Below are positions 45,890 to 55,668 of a DNA stretch of 64,000 nucleotides, in pieces. Under the pieces are notes generated by a model. That model saw only the letters and a program-made list of their open reading frames with translations, was not told the origin of the DNA and made no database searches. Source of the DNA: Peptoniphilus senegalensis JC140 (GTDB taxonomy: Bacteria > Bacillota > Clostridia > Tissierellales > Peptoniphilaceae); NCBI RefSeq assembly GCF_000321025.1, contig NZ_HE610717.1:252138-316137 (forward strand). Direction: 5' to 3'. Position 1 is the stretch's first letter, and each line of letters starts with the position of its first letter. Both the position numbers and the translations under genes were made by a program.

Positions 45890-48198
45890 TATGCTCTCTT
45901 AACTTCCTTTAAGATATAAGATTCTAAAAGATCTCCTTCTTTAATGTCATTAAAACCATCAATGACAAGGCCACCTTCAAATCCTGTTGCAAGTTCTTTT
46001 GTATCGTCTTTAAATCTCTTTAAAGATGCAATATCCCCTTCATGAATTACAACATCATCTCTTAATACTTTAACTTTAGAATTTCTCAAGATTTTACCAT
46101 TTAATACATATACACCAGCAACCATTTGGTTGTTTGGAAGTTTAAAGGTTTGTCTTATTTCACATCTTCCAAGAATCTCTTCGACTATATCTGGATCAAG
46201 CATACCCTTAGCTGCTTGTTCAATGTCATTTATGATTTCATAAATTACTCTATAAGTTCTAATTTCAACTTCTTCTGATTTTGCAAGTTCGATTGCATTA
46301 ATATTTGGTCTTACATTAAATCCAATTACAATTGCATTAGATGCAGAGGCAAGTGTTACGTCAGATTCATTAATTCCACCAACTCCTGAGTGAATAATTG
46401 AAATTTTGACTTCGTCAGTAGATAATTTTAAAAGAGATTGATTTAAAGCTTCAACAGAACCTTTAACATCAGCTTTAACGACAATATTAAGCTCTTTGAC
46501 ATCTTCTTCAGAGATTTTTTCAAATAGATTATCAAGACTTATCTTTGTTGTTTGACTTAATCTTTTTTCTCTTGATATTTCAGAGTTTTTATCTGCAATG
46601 GCTTTTGCAGTTTTATCATCCTTAACTGCATATATTGTATCGCCGGCATTTGGGACATCATTTAAACCAAGAACTACAACTGGCATAGATGGACCAGCTT
46701 TTTTAACTTTCTTTCCCTTGTCATCTTCCATAGCTCTGATTCTACCTGAACAAGTTCCAGAAACTATTGGGTCTCCAAATCTTAAAGTACCATTTTTAAT
46801 AAGAATAGTAGCCATAGGACCCTTTGCCTTATCAAGATTTGCTTCAATAATTGTACCAACAGCTCTTCTATTAGGATTTGCTTTTAACTCTCTCATTTCA
46901 GCAACTAAAAGAATCATTTCAAGAAGTTCATCAATTCCTTCTCCAGATTTTGAAGAAACTCCAACAACAATTGTGTCTCCTCCCCACTCTTCAGCTACTA
47001 AATTTTCATTCATTAGCTCTTGCTTTACTCTTTCAGGGTTTGCTTCTGGTTTATCAATTTTTGTAATTGCAACTATAATTGGTACTTCAGCAGATCTAGC
47101 ATGAGAAATAGCTTCGAGAGTTTGCGGCATTACACCATCGTCTGCAGCTACAACAAGAACAGCTATATCAGTTGTTTGCGCACCTCTAAGTCTCATAGAA
47201 GTAAATGCTTCGTGACCAGGAGTATCCAAGAAAGTAATCTTCTTTCCAGATAAATTAACTGTATAAGCTCCTATGTGTTGAGTAATTCCACCAGCTTCTG
47301 ATTGTGTTACATGTGTTTTTTTAATTGAGTCAAGAAGTGAAGTTTTACCATGGTCAACATGACCCATAACTGTTACTACAGGAGGTCTAGTTTTTAGATC
47401 TCTTTCTTTATCTTTTCTAAGAAGACCATATTCTTCTTCAACTGATTCATCTAGCTTAGGTTCTTCAAGGTCTATTTCAATTCCAAGTTCATCTGCTAAA
47501 AGAATACAAGTATCTTCATCAATACTTTGATTTTGATTAGCCATTACTCCAAGACCTATTAATTTTGTAATTACTGTAGAAACAGATACGCCAAGTTGAT
47601 CTGCAAAGTCCTTTACTGTTATTGGTGCAATCACTGTTATAGGATCATCCCCTCTATTTTCTTCCTCTGATTTGTGCTTTGACTTAACTTTTTTCTTTGG
47701 TTTTTTCTTAGTTAAATCTCTATTGTAGGAGTTATTGTTCTCCCTTTTGTTATCTTTTTTATTTTTTAATTTCTTTTTATTATTTCTAAAATCATCATCT
47801 TCATCAAAAGATTCTTCTATTTTATTTTTGTGATTTTTATTATGTTTATGATCTTTATTTTTTTCTTCATCAAATGATTTATCTTCTTGTCTATCATTAC
47901 GCTTTTGATGATCTTCCTTGTTTTTATTTATAGCCTTTTCTTGCTTAATTTTATTAGAATTTGCAAGGCCTTTTTTTTCTTTTACATCTCTACTTTTGTT
48001 AGAATCATTATTCTTTACAGGAGATTCATTTTTAGAAGAATTTTTCTTGTATAAATTTCTTATTTTTTCTTCATCAGCACTTTCCAATGTTGACATGTGA
48101 TTTTTAACAGATATTTGCATCTCATTTAATTTTAAAATCAATTCTTTACTTGTAATACCTATTTCTTTTGCCAACGCGTGCACTCTAATTTTTGACAA
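45889..48198 (-). CDS. infB: Translation initiation factor IF-2
   Basis: IF-2 is the GTPase that brings fMet-tRNA to the ribosome. The 769-residue protein starts with an IF2-N module ([17 protein letters not shown]), then a long Lys/Glu/Asn-rich disordered region (about residues 50-175). A second IF2-N module and the G domain follow ([32 protein letters not shown]), then domains II-IV. TTG at 48198 is favoured, 7 bases after GGAGG; a GTG three codons earlier overlaps the Shine-Dalgarno. ylxQ, often between ylxR and infB, is missing. Confidence 0.96.
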   Translation of the reverse strand: MSKIRVHALAKEIGITSKELILKLNEMQISVKNHMSTLESADEEKIRNLYKKNSSKNESPVKNNDSNKSRDVKEKKGLANSNKIKQEKAINKNKEDHQKRNDRQEDKSFDEEKNKDHKHNKNHKNKIEESFDEDDDFRNNKKKLKNKKDNKRENNNSYNRDLTKKKPKKKVKSKHKSEEENRGDDPITVIAPITVKDFADQLGVSVSTVITKLIGLGVMANQNQSIDEDTCILLADELGIEIDLEEPKLDESVEEEYGLLRKDKERDLKTRPPVVTVMGHVDHGKTSLLDSIKKTHVTQSEAGGITQHIGAYTVNLSGKKITFLDTPGHEAFTSMRLRGAQTTDIAVLVVAADDGVMPQTLEAISHARSAEVPIIVAITKIDKPEANPERVKQELMNENLVAEEWGGDTIVVGVSSKSGEGIDELLEMILLVAEMRELKANPNRRAVGTIIEANLDKAKGPMATILIKNGTLRFGDPIVSGTCSGRIRAMEDDKGKKVKKAGPSMPVVVLGLNDVPNAGDTIYAVKDDKTAKAIADKNSEISREKRLSQTTKISLDNLFEKISEEDVKELNIVVKADVKGSVEALNQSLLKLSTDEVKISIIHSGVGGINESDVTLASASNAIVIGFNVRPNINAIELAKSEEVEIRTYRVIYEIINDIEQAAKGMLDPDIVEEILGRCEIRQTFKLPNNQMVAGVYVLNGKILRNSKVKVLRDDVVIHEGDIASLKRFKDDTKELATGFEGGLVIDGFNDIKEGDLLESYILKEVKRA

Positions 48199-48222
48199 AT
48201 TGAACACCTCCTTAAAAGAAGC

Positions 48223-48486
48223 TTATTCCACAGAATTAATCAGTTTTTCATATACTTCTTCACTAATTTCTGTCGTAAATGCCCTATTTAGGGATTTTGA
48301 CTTTATCGCTTTTTCCAAACAATTCTTGTCATTACATAAATAAGCTCCTCTTCCATTTGCCTTTCCAGTTTTATCTATAGAGATTTCGCCGTCTTTGTTT
48401 TTTACAACTCTGATTAAATCTCTTTTTTGTTTTTGCTCTCGACAACCTATACAAGTACGCATAGGTATTTTCCTAATTTTAGTCAT
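48223..48486 (-). CDS. YlxR/RnpM RNA-binding protein
   Basis: An 87-residue DUF448 protein. MRTCIGCREQKQKRDLIRVV and GRGAYLCNDKNCLEKAIK are the family landmarks. In Bacillus this protein (RnpM) binds and modulates RNase P RNA. It sits between nusA and infB as usual. CGGAG precedes the ATG. Confidence 0.93.
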   Translation of the reverse strand: MTKIRKIPMRTCIGCREQKQKRDLIRVVKNKDGEISIDKTGKANGRGAYLCNDKNCLEKAIKSKSLNRAFTTEISEEVYEKLINSVE

Positions 48487-48512
48487 TTTTTACTCCGTTA
48501 AATTAAGAATGT

Positions 48513-49790
48513 TTAATCATCATTTTCTTCTATTTCATTTTTATTTTCGCAAATAGAATTATCCTCTGAAGAAAGTATTTCATCGCTAAATTCTTTTGGA
48601 TTTTTTTCTTTAGAATTTGCAGATAATTCAGAATTATCATCATTATTTTCTTCAAAGCTCACTTCTTCAAGTTCAACTTCTTCTGGAATTTCTTTTTTTG
48701 CATTTTCAAATTCTTCAGCTAATTCTTCTTCGCTTATTCCCCTATCTTCAAGATATTCTTCAAATTGCTCGTTAGATTTAATATCAATTTTCCAACCAGT
48801 TAGCTTAGCTGCAAGTCTAACATTTTGACCTTCTTTACCTATAGCTAGGGATAATTGATAGTCTGGAACTATTGCCAAAGCTGATTTTTCAGCTTCATTC
48901 ACAAATACTTTTTCCACTTTTGATGGGCTAAGTGAGTTTGCTATAAACTTATCAATTTCTTTTTCGTAAATTACAATATCAATTTTTTCATTGTGTATTT
49001 CATCCACAATAGCATTTACTCTTTGACCCTTGTATCCAACACAAGAACCCAATGGGTCAACTTCAGGGTCTCTAGAAAATACAGCAATTTTTGTTCTTGA
49101 ACCAGCTTCTCTTGAGATAGAATAAATTTCTACGATACCTTCATTAACTTCAGGAACTTCTAATTCAAAAAGTCTCTTTATTAAATCTGGATGAGATCTT
49201 GAGAGAATAATTTGTGGACCCTTTGTAGATTTTTCTACTGATAGAATTAACATCTTATATCTATCGCCATGTTCATATTTCTCATTGCTAATTTGTTCGC
49301 CATAAGGCAAAACTGCTTCAGTAGTACCTAAATCAATATAAACATTATTATAGGCTTTTCTTTGAACTAATCCTGTAATAATTTCCTTTTCCCTTTCAAC
49401 ATACTCATCAAAAACAATATCTCTTTCAGCATCTTTAATTCTTTGAATTACAACTTGTTTAGCAGTTTGAGCTGCAATTCTTCCAAAGTTTTTGGGATGT
49501 ATTTCCAAATTATATACATCACCTAATTCATAACTAGGGTCAATTTTTTTTGCCTCTTCCAAAGATATTTGAAGTTGTTCATCTTCAACAATTTCAACAA
49601 CATCTTTTGATGCAAATAATTTAATCTCTCCAGTTTCTCTATTCATATTTACGATTACATTTTGTGATGTCCCGTAATTTTTTCTATAACTGGATACCAA
49701 AGCTGATTCCAATGCTTCAAAGACTATTTCTTTTGAAATCCCTTTTTCTTTTTCGATTTCATTTAAAGCGTCTATAAACTCTTGGTTCAT
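48513..49790 (-). CDS. nusA: Transcription factor NusA
   Basis: NusA binds RNA polymerase and promotes pausing and intrinsic termination. The 425-residue protein has the N-terminal polymerase-binding domain (residues 1-125), an S1 domain (ITGLVQRKAYNNVYIDLG), and two KH domains with DPLGSCVGYKGQRVNAIVDE and LAIGKEGQNVRLAAKLTGWK. An acidic tail of about 70 residues follows. ATG at 49790 is chosen because GGAGG is 5 bases upstream; the longer alternative overlaps it. A terminator in the leader of this operon could be its own target. Confidence 0.97.
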   Translation of the reverse strand: MNQEFIDALNEIEKEKGISKEIVFEALESALVSSYRKNYGTSQNVIVNMNRETGEIKLFASKDVVEIVEDEQLQISLEEAKKIDPSYELGDVYNLEIHPKNFGRIAAQTAKQVVIQRIKDAERDIVFDEYVEREKEIITGLVQRKAYNNVYIDLGTTEAVLPYGEQISNEKYEHGDRYKMLILSVEKSTKGPQIILSRSHPDLIKRLFELEVPEVNEGIVEIYSISREAGSRTKIAVFSRDPEVDPLGSCVGYKGQRVNAIVDEIHNEKIDIVIYEKEIDKFIANSLSPSKVEKVFVNEAEKSALAIVPDYQLSLAIGKEGQNVRLAAKLTGWKIDIKSNEQFEEYLEDRGISEEELAEEFENAKKEIPEEVELEEVSFEENNDDNSELSANSKEKNPKEFSDEILSSEDNSICENKNEIEENDD

Positions 49791-49801
49791 ACATTCCTCC
49801 A

Positions 49802-50263
49802 TTAAAATTTAATAGTTTGTTTCATTGATGAAATTGATTTAATTGGAATTGCAATTTCTTTTTCATCTAAAGTACAATATACATTTTTATCATCATACTT
49901 ATCTAAAACAAAACTAAATTCTTTTTTACCGTCTATTGGCGCATAAAGTTTAACATCAACTTCATTGCCAAGGTTTCTTCTATAGTCATCTTCTGTTCTT
50001 ATAGGTCTATCAAGTCCTGGAGAAGAAATCTCAAGATAATAAGGATTCTTCAAAATTTCAAGATTATCCAATTTTTTTTCTAAATTTCTACTCATTTCTG
50101 TACAGTCATCTAAATCAATTCCTTCTTTTTTATAAATAAAGATTGAAAGAAGGTCGTGCTTTGACCCATTTTGAAATTCTATGTCTACAATCTCGTATCC
50201 AAGTTCTTTTGCTACCTCTTCAGCTAGTGGGTAAATTTCTTTTTTTAACTCTTTTTTATTCAC
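49802..50263 (-). CDS. rimP: Ribosome maturation factor RimP
   Basis: RimP assists 30S maturation. The 153-residue protein has ELGYEIVDIEFQNGSKHDLL, the segment IDLDDCTEMSRNLEKKLD and the hallmark YYLEISSPGLDRPI (about residues 73-86). It begins at GTG behind GAGGTG and is the first gene of the rimP-nusA-ylxR-infB-rbfA-nrnA-truB-ribF operon. A promoter and an intrinsic terminator precede it. Confidence 0.96.
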   Translation of the reverse strand: MNKKELKKEIYPLAEEVAKELGYEIVDIEFQNGSKHDLLSIFIYKKEGIDLDDCTEMSRNLEKKLDNLEILKNPYYLEISSPGLDRPIRTEDDYRRNLGNEVDVKLYAPIDGKKEFSFVLDKYDDKNVYCTLDEKEIAIPIKSISSMKQTIKF

Positions 50264-50280
50264 TTAACACCTCACTACTA

Positions 50281-50310
50281 AAAAACAAAGAGTGGGTTTG
50301 CCCACTCTTT
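50281..50310 (-). terminator. Leader terminator (attenuator) of the rimP-nusA operon
   Basis: On the minus strand a 10-bp stem AAAGAGTGGG/CCCACTCTTT with a 4-base loop is followed by GTTTTTT. It lies between the rimP promoter and the rimP start, so it would stop most transcripts of this operon, as well as polC read-through. NusA-dependent control is inferred from known autoregulation of nusA operons. Confidence 0.8.
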
Positions 50311-50334
50311 ACACTAAAATATCTTTCTTATTAA

Positions 50335-50362
50335 ATTATAACACAAATTAGTTAAATTACAA
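50335..50362 (-). promoter_or_regulatory. Promoter of the rimP-nusA-infB operon
   Basis: On the minus strand TTGTAA, a 16-base spacer ending in TGTGT, and TATAAT, located just after the polC stop. Transcription would start near 50328, about 18 bases before the attenuator hairpin. Confidence 0.65.
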
Positions 50363-50366
50363 GTTT

Positions 50367-53300
50367 TCAAAAATTAAATAGTGAGATTTGATTAGTCTCA
50401 TCTAGGTTTATAAGCATACCATTCTTTTGTAAGATTGAAATTACAGAATTACCTGCCTTAGTTCTTTTAGAAAAGTCTTCAATTGATAAAAATTTTGACT
50501 TAACTGCTTCTTCTTCAATACTATTTGCACAGTTTTCTCCTACGCCAGGAATTGCTCTAAGGGGCATCCTTATCTTTCCATCTTCAATGGTAAATTTTGA
50601 TGCCTTTGATTTATATAAATCAGCTTGCAAAAATTTAAAACCTCTTGCATACATTTCAAGAGCAACTTCAGATACTCTTATCTCTCCCTTATCTTTAGCA
50701 GTAGGATTTTGAATTTCTCTTAAGATTTTAATTCTGTTTTTTAAAAAGCCTGGTCCCTCAATAATATTTTCTCCATTAAAATCATTTAATTTAATAGTGA
50801 AAAATGTTGCATAAAAAGCAAGAGGATAATTAATTTTATAATATGCAATTCTATATGAAAGCATAACATAAGCTACGGCATGAGCCTTAGGGAACATATA
50901 CTTGATTTTTTTACAAGAATCAATATACCATTCAGGTAAATCCAAGTTGTTCATTATGTGTTCTTGTTCCTCAGTAAGTCCCTTTCCCTTTCTAACCTTT
51001 TCCATTGTATCAAAGGCCATTTTGTTTTCTGCACCTGCATTTATAAGATAAACCATTATATCTTCTCTTGTTGCAATTACATCTTTAAGCTCTGCTCTCC
51101 CTGAGTCTACAAGTTCCTGTGCATTTGAAATCCATACATCAGTTCCATGTGATAGTCCAGAAATTCTTATAAGATCTGCAAAATTTTTAGGCTTAGTTTC
51201 TTTTAACATAGAAATAACAAAAGATGTCCCAAATTCTGGTATCCCAAGAGTACCTGTTTCACAAGAGAAAATTTCATCATCCATGTTAAAAATATCTGCA
51301 CTGTTAAATATTGATAATGTTTTTTCATCGTCAAATCTTATTTTATTTGAATCTAGACCAGTAAAATCTTCTAACATTTTAATAATTGTAGGACCATCGT
51401 GTCCAAGTATATCTAGTTTTAAAATCTTACCATGAATAAAGTTGTAGTCAAAATGAGTAGTGATTACTCCTGAAGTTGAATCATCTGCTGGATACTGAAT
51501 TGGCGTAAAGTCATAAATACTGTTGCTTTTTGGAACAATCATTACACCACCAGGATGTTGTCCGCTAGTTCTTTTTCCGTCCGTTATTGCCTTTGAAAGT
51601 CTATCTACTTCAACAGGAGAAATATTTTTTCCTTCAAAATATTTCTTAACGTAGCCATAGGCAGTTTTTTCAGCAATTTTTCCAATAGTCCCAGCTCTAA
51701 ATACATATCCTTCGCCAAATAATTCTTCAGTGTATTTATGTGCTTGAGGTTGATACTCACCAGCAAAGTTCAAGTCAATATCAGGTTCCTTATCCCCATA
51801 AAAGCCTAAAAATACTTCAAAAGGTATATTGTGACCATCCTTTTTCATTGGAGTTCCACAATCAGGACAAATTTTATCTGGCATATCAACGCCGGATCCA
51901 TAAGTTAAATCTTTTGTGAACTCTGAATGTTTACAATTTGGACAAATATAATGTGGTGGAAGAGGATTTACTTCTGTAATTCCAGACATTGTAGCTACAA
52001 AAGATGAACCAACAGAGCCTCTTGAACCAACGAGAAATCCATCATCATTAGATTTTTTTACAAGTTTTTGGGCAATTATATATAGTACGGAATATCCATT
52101 AGAAATTATAGATTTGAGTTCCTTCTCTAGCCTTTCTTCAACTATTGGTGGAAGTTTATCGCCATAAATTTCGTGAGCCTTTTTGTAGGTCATATCTCTA
52201 AGACTTTCATCAGAGCCTTCTATAACTGGAGGATACTTTCCATCAGGAATTGGTTTTATTGCCTTTAATTCATCTTTTATATTATTTGTATTTTTAACAA
52301 CAACTTCGTATGCCTTTTCTTCTCCCAAATAAGAAAACTCATCAAGCATCTCTTCAGTTGTTTTAAAATAAAATTTTTGCTCACGATTAGCTCTAGGATC
52401 TGGTCTTCCAGGTTTTCCATTTAATACAATTCTTCTAAGAATATCTTCTGACTCTTCAAGATAATAAGTATCTGAATCTGCTACAACAGGAATATTTAAT
52501 TTTTCACCAAGCCAAACAATTTTTTTGTTGATTTCTTCAATATCATTATTTGTAAATTTACCATCTTGGATTGCCATTATGTTATCACTTTTTGGTTGAA
52601 TTTCAAGAAAGTCATAATATTTTGCAATATTTAGAAGTTCCTCATCAGGACACATCCTATATACTGCATCAAAAAGTTCTGAATTTGCATTTCCAGAGCC
52701 AACTAAAATACCACCTCTATATTGATCTAGTAAAGTTCTTGGTACCTTTGCTGTAAAATTATAAAATTTCATGTGAGAAGCAGAAATTAATTTATATAAA
52801 TTTTTAAGACCTAGTTCATCTTTTACTAATAACAAAACAGAACTTTCAAACAATCGTTTCGAATCAATGTTTATTGTTTCTTCGTTTAAATTATCAAAAT
52901 TAAAAATTTTTTCTCTCTTAAATCTATCAATTAATTTTAAAAACATAGCTGCTGTAGCTTCAGCATCATTTACTGCTCTATGTGCGCCAACAAGAGAAAC
53001 TCCAAGATTTTTACAAAGTGTCCCCAAATTAAATCTTTTCATATCAGCCATTATAGCTCTAGCCATAACAAGTGTATCAAGGATTGGATGATTAAATTCT
53101 AAATTATTTTTGGAGTATTCTCTTCTAATGAAAGAAATGTCAAATTTTGCATTGTGAGCTACTAATACAGAATCTTTGGCAAAATCATAAAATCTTGGTA
53201 TTACCTCTTCAATAGTTGGTTCATGTTCTACTATTGCATTACTAATACCAGTAAGTTCAGCTACAACCTGTGGTATTTCTTTTTCAGGATTAATCAATTG

Positions 53301-54608
53301 CGAAAATCTGTCGACAATAGCACCATCTATTATTTTTACTGCACCTATTTCTGTAATTTTATCATTTCTTGAAGATAATCCTGTAGTTTCTATATCAAAT
53401 ACAACATAGGAATTGTAATCTTTATTTGAATTGTAATTAGTGACAATTTTCTCCAAGTCATCTACGAAATTTATATCAGTTCCATATAAAATTTTAAGTC
53501 CACTTGCCTCCCCTGCTTCCATGGCTTCTGGGAAGCCTTGAACATCATTTGTATCAGATATTGCTAGAGCATCATGTCCCCAAAGCTTTGCTCTTTTTGC
53601 AAAATCTGTAAATGAGGTTACGCCAGACATTTGACACATCTTTGAGTGAATTCTAAACTCAGTTCTCTTTTCATCTGAATAATCCATTCTAATAACTTTA
53701 TCTCTTTTTTCAATGTATCTAATCATAATTGTTTCACATCTTGAAAAGTTATCATAATTTACATTTCCAGTAATTAGGACATGATCATTTCTTTTAAAGT
53801 TATCTAGAAATTCCTCTGATTTTTCTGGCTTTAAAAATATTTTAGCTAGAGTTGATGAAGTATAATCGGTAATTGACAGTGAAATTAATATATTTCCAGT
53901 TTTCAATTCCCTGGTTTCTACGTTAAAAATATCAACTTCTACTGTAACCTTTTGAGAATTTACATTTACATCAATGAGCTTTTGTATATTATCAATATCT
54001 TTTTTACCATAACTATTTATTTTTTTAACTTTATTTTCTTTAACCTTATTTTCTGTCTTTGTTTTGACTTCCAATTCATGTTTTGCAGAGATAACTTCCT
54101 CTGCCTCATCAATTTGTGAGATAAAAGATTCTATAATTTCATCTTCAACTATTTCTTTTACAAAGTCAAAATCAACTTTATACGAGCCAAAGATTTTAAG
54201 CTCATTTTCTAGAAAATTTCCAAAACCATTTTTAACAAGACTGTAATAGGCCTCTTCTGTTGGAAGTATTATTTCAATTTTACTTTCTTCTTTTTTTATT
54301 TCAATTTCTTCAATCCAAATTTTTGATGATGGATTATATTTTAATATTTCTGAGCAAATTAAATCATCTTCACTTTTATACAGAGAAGATGATTTGAATT
54401 CAACATAAATTTTGTATTCTTCTAAATTTTTTGAAAAAACTTCTTTAATTTTTTTCTTTAAACCATTATCTAATTCATTATTAGAAAATATAACAAAAAA
54501 TACTTCGCCATTATTTTTATTTCTTTTTATGGATTCTACACAAATATCTTCTGTAATATCTTCTGAAACTAATTCTAATTTTTTAAAAATTTCTTTTAAT
54601 AAAATCAA
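50367..54608 (-). CDS. polC: DNA polymerase III PolC, PHP site apparently degenerate
   Basis: PolC is the main replicative polymerase of low-GC Gram-positives. The 1413-residue protein has an OB domain (about residues 220-310), a PHP domain split by the DEDD exonuclease (FDIETTGLSS near residue 402), and the polymerase core with catalytic PDIDLNF (near 941). It also has the zinc-like CPNCKH...CPDCGTP pair, and ends in QISLFNF, a beta-clamp-binding motif. The PHP ligands differ from Bacillus PolC as I remember it: HLHT is RIHS (near residue 320), TDH is SDT, and NVHY is SDTYY (near 709). Polymerase and proofreading look intact; PHP metal binding does not. Confidence 0.97.
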   Translation of the reverse strand: MILLKEIFKKLELVSEDITEDICVESIKRNKNNGEVFFVIFSNNELDNGLKKKIKEVFSKNLEEYKIYVEFKSSSLYKSEDDLICSEILKYNPSSKIWIEEIEIKKEESKIEIILPTEEAYYSLVKNGFGNFLENELKIFGSYKVDFDFVKEIVEDEIIESFISQIDEAEEVISAKHELEVKTKTENKVKENKVKKINSYGKKDIDNIQKLIDVNVNSQKVTVEVDIFNVETRELKTGNILISLSITDYTSSTLAKIFLKPEKSEEFLDNFKRNDHVLITGNVNYDNFSRCETIMIRYIEKRDKVIRMDYSDEKRTEFRIHSKMCQMSGVTSFTDFAKRAKLWGHDALAISDTNDVQGFPEAMEAGEASGLKILYGTDINFVDDLEKIVTNYNSNKDYNSYVVFDIETTGLSSRNDKITEIGAVKIIDGAIVDRFSQLINPEKEIPQVVAELTGISNAIVEHEPTIEEVIPRFYDFAKDSVLVAHNAKFDISFIRREYSKNNLEFNHPILDTLVMARAIMADMKRFNLGTLCKNLGVSLVGAHRAVNDAEATAAMFLKLIDRFKREKIFNFDNLNEETINIDSKRLFESSVLLLVKDELGLKNLYKLISASHMKFYNFTAKVPRTLLDQYRGGILVGSGNANSELFDAVYRMCPDEELLNIAKYYDFLEIQPKSDNIMAIQDGKFTNNDIEEINKKIVWLGEKLNIPVVADSDTYYLEESEDILRRIVLNGKPGRPDPRANREQKFYFKTTEEMLDEFSYLGEEKAYEVVVKNTNNIKDELKAIKPIPDGKYPPVIEGSDESLRDMTYKKAHEIYGDKLPPIVEERLEKELKSIISNGYSVLYIIAQKLVKKSNDDGFLVGSRGSVGSSFVATMSGITEVNPLPPHYICPNCKHSEFTKDLTYGSGVDMPDKICPDCGTPMKKDGHNIPFEVFLGFYGDKEPDIDLNFAGEYQPQAHKYTEELFGEGYVFRAGTIGKIAEKTAYGYVKKYFEGKNISPVEVDRLSKAITDGKRTSGQHPGGVMIVPKSNSIYDFTPIQYPADDSTSGVITTHFDYNFIHGKILKLDILGHDGPTIIKMLEDFTGLDSNKIRFDDEKTLSIFNSADIFNMDDEIFSCETGTLGIPEFGTSFVISMLKETKPKNFADLIRISGLSHGTDVWISNAQELVDSGRAELKDVIATREDIMVYLINAGAENKMAFDTMEKVRKGKGLTEEQEHIMNNLDLPEWYIDSCKKIKYMFPKAHAVAYVMLSYRIAYYKINYPLAFYATFFTIKLNDFNGENIIEGPGFLKNRIKILREIQNPTAKDKGEIRVSEVALEMYARGFKFLQADLYKSKASKFTIEDGKIRMPLRAIPGVGENCANSIEEEAVKSKFLSIEDFSKRTKAGNSVISILQKNGMLINLDETNQISLFNF

Positions 54609-54612
54609 ATTT

Positions 54613-55668
54613 TCACCCGATTTTTTCTATTTCCAATAAAAGCTCATTTAAAAGTTCTTCTTCAGGAACTTTTTTTATAATTTTTCCTTTAGAAAAGATA
54701 AGTCCTTCTCCATTACCACAGGCAATTCCAATGTCAGCTTCTCTTGCCTCACCAGGTCCATTTACTGCACAACCCATTATTGCCACTTTTAAATTCTTAT
54801 CCATTTCGTAAAGTCTGTCTTCTACACTTTTTACAATTTCTATCAAATTAACTTTTGTCCTTGCACAAGTAGGGCAGGAAATTAAATCAATTCCCTCTCT
54901 TCTTAAATCTAGTGCTTTAAGTATGTCTTTTGCAGCAATGACTTCATATAATGGGTCTGATGTTAAAGACACTCTTATAGTGTCTCCTATACCCTCTGCT
55001 AAAAGAGTTCCTATACCAATTGCCGATTTTAAAATTCCTTTCTTTGGTGTACCTGCCTCAGTTACACCAAGATGAAGTGGATAATTCGACATCTCAGAAA
55101 ATTTTCTATAACTTTCTATTGTCAAGTTTACACTAGATGCTTTAAGGGAGACAGCAATATCGTAAAAATTATTTTTTTCAAGAATTTCAACTTCTTCCAT
55201 AGCACTAAGACATATTGAAGATGCATTGACCCCCTTAAATTTATCCAAAAATTCTTGCTTTATAGAGCCAGAATTGACACCAACCCTTATTGGAATATTG
55301 TAAAATTTGCAAGCTTCAATGACTTCTTTTATTTTCCAAGAATCGCCAATATTTCCTGGGTTTAATCTAATTGCATCACTTTCATTTTTTGCAGCAGCTA
55401 ATGCAAGTTTATAATCAAATTGAATATCAGATATTATTGGAATTTTGATTTCTTTTTTTATTTTTTTTATAGCAGCAGAATCCTCTAAATCATTTACAGC
55501 CATTCTTATAATATCGCAACCTGCATCCTCTAGTTTTTTAATTTGAGAAACAGTAGATTTTATATCTTTTGTATTTGTATTAGTCATTGATTGAATTGAA
55601 ATTAAAGAATCTCCACCAATAGGTACATTTCCAACATGAATTTTTTTTGTTTCTTTTCTTTTTATCAT
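54613..55668 (-). CDS. ispG: 4-hydroxy-3-methylbut-2-enyl diphosphate synthase IspG
   Basis: IspG is the Fe-S enzyme for the penultimate step of the MEP isoprenoid pathway. The 351-residue protein has the barrel start GGDSLISIQSMTNTNT, the RLNPGNIGD segment, and the [4Fe-4S] cysteines in ISCPTCARTKV and MGCAVNGPGEA. The ATG overlaps the rseP stop by 4 bases. It feeds precursors to uppS and miaA. dxr, the early MEP gene usually near here, is absent from the cluster. Confidence 0.96.
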   Translation of the reverse strand: MIKRKETKKIHVGNVPIGGDSLISIQSMTNTNTKDIKSTVSQIKKLEDAGCDIIRMAVNDLEDSAAIKKIKKEIKIPIISDIQFDYKLALAAAKNESDAIRLNPGNIGDSWKIKEVIEACKFYNIPIRVGVNSGSIKQEFLDKFKGVNASSICLSAMEEVEILEKNNFYDIAVSLKASSVNLTIESYRKFSEMSNYPLHLGVTEAGTPKKGILKSAIGIGTLLAEGIGDTIRVSLTSDPLYEVIAAKDILKALDLRREGIDLISCPTCARTKVNLIEIVKSVEDRLYEMDKNLKVAIMGCAVNGPGEAREADIGIACGNGEGLIFSKGKIIKKVPEEELLNELLLEIEKIG

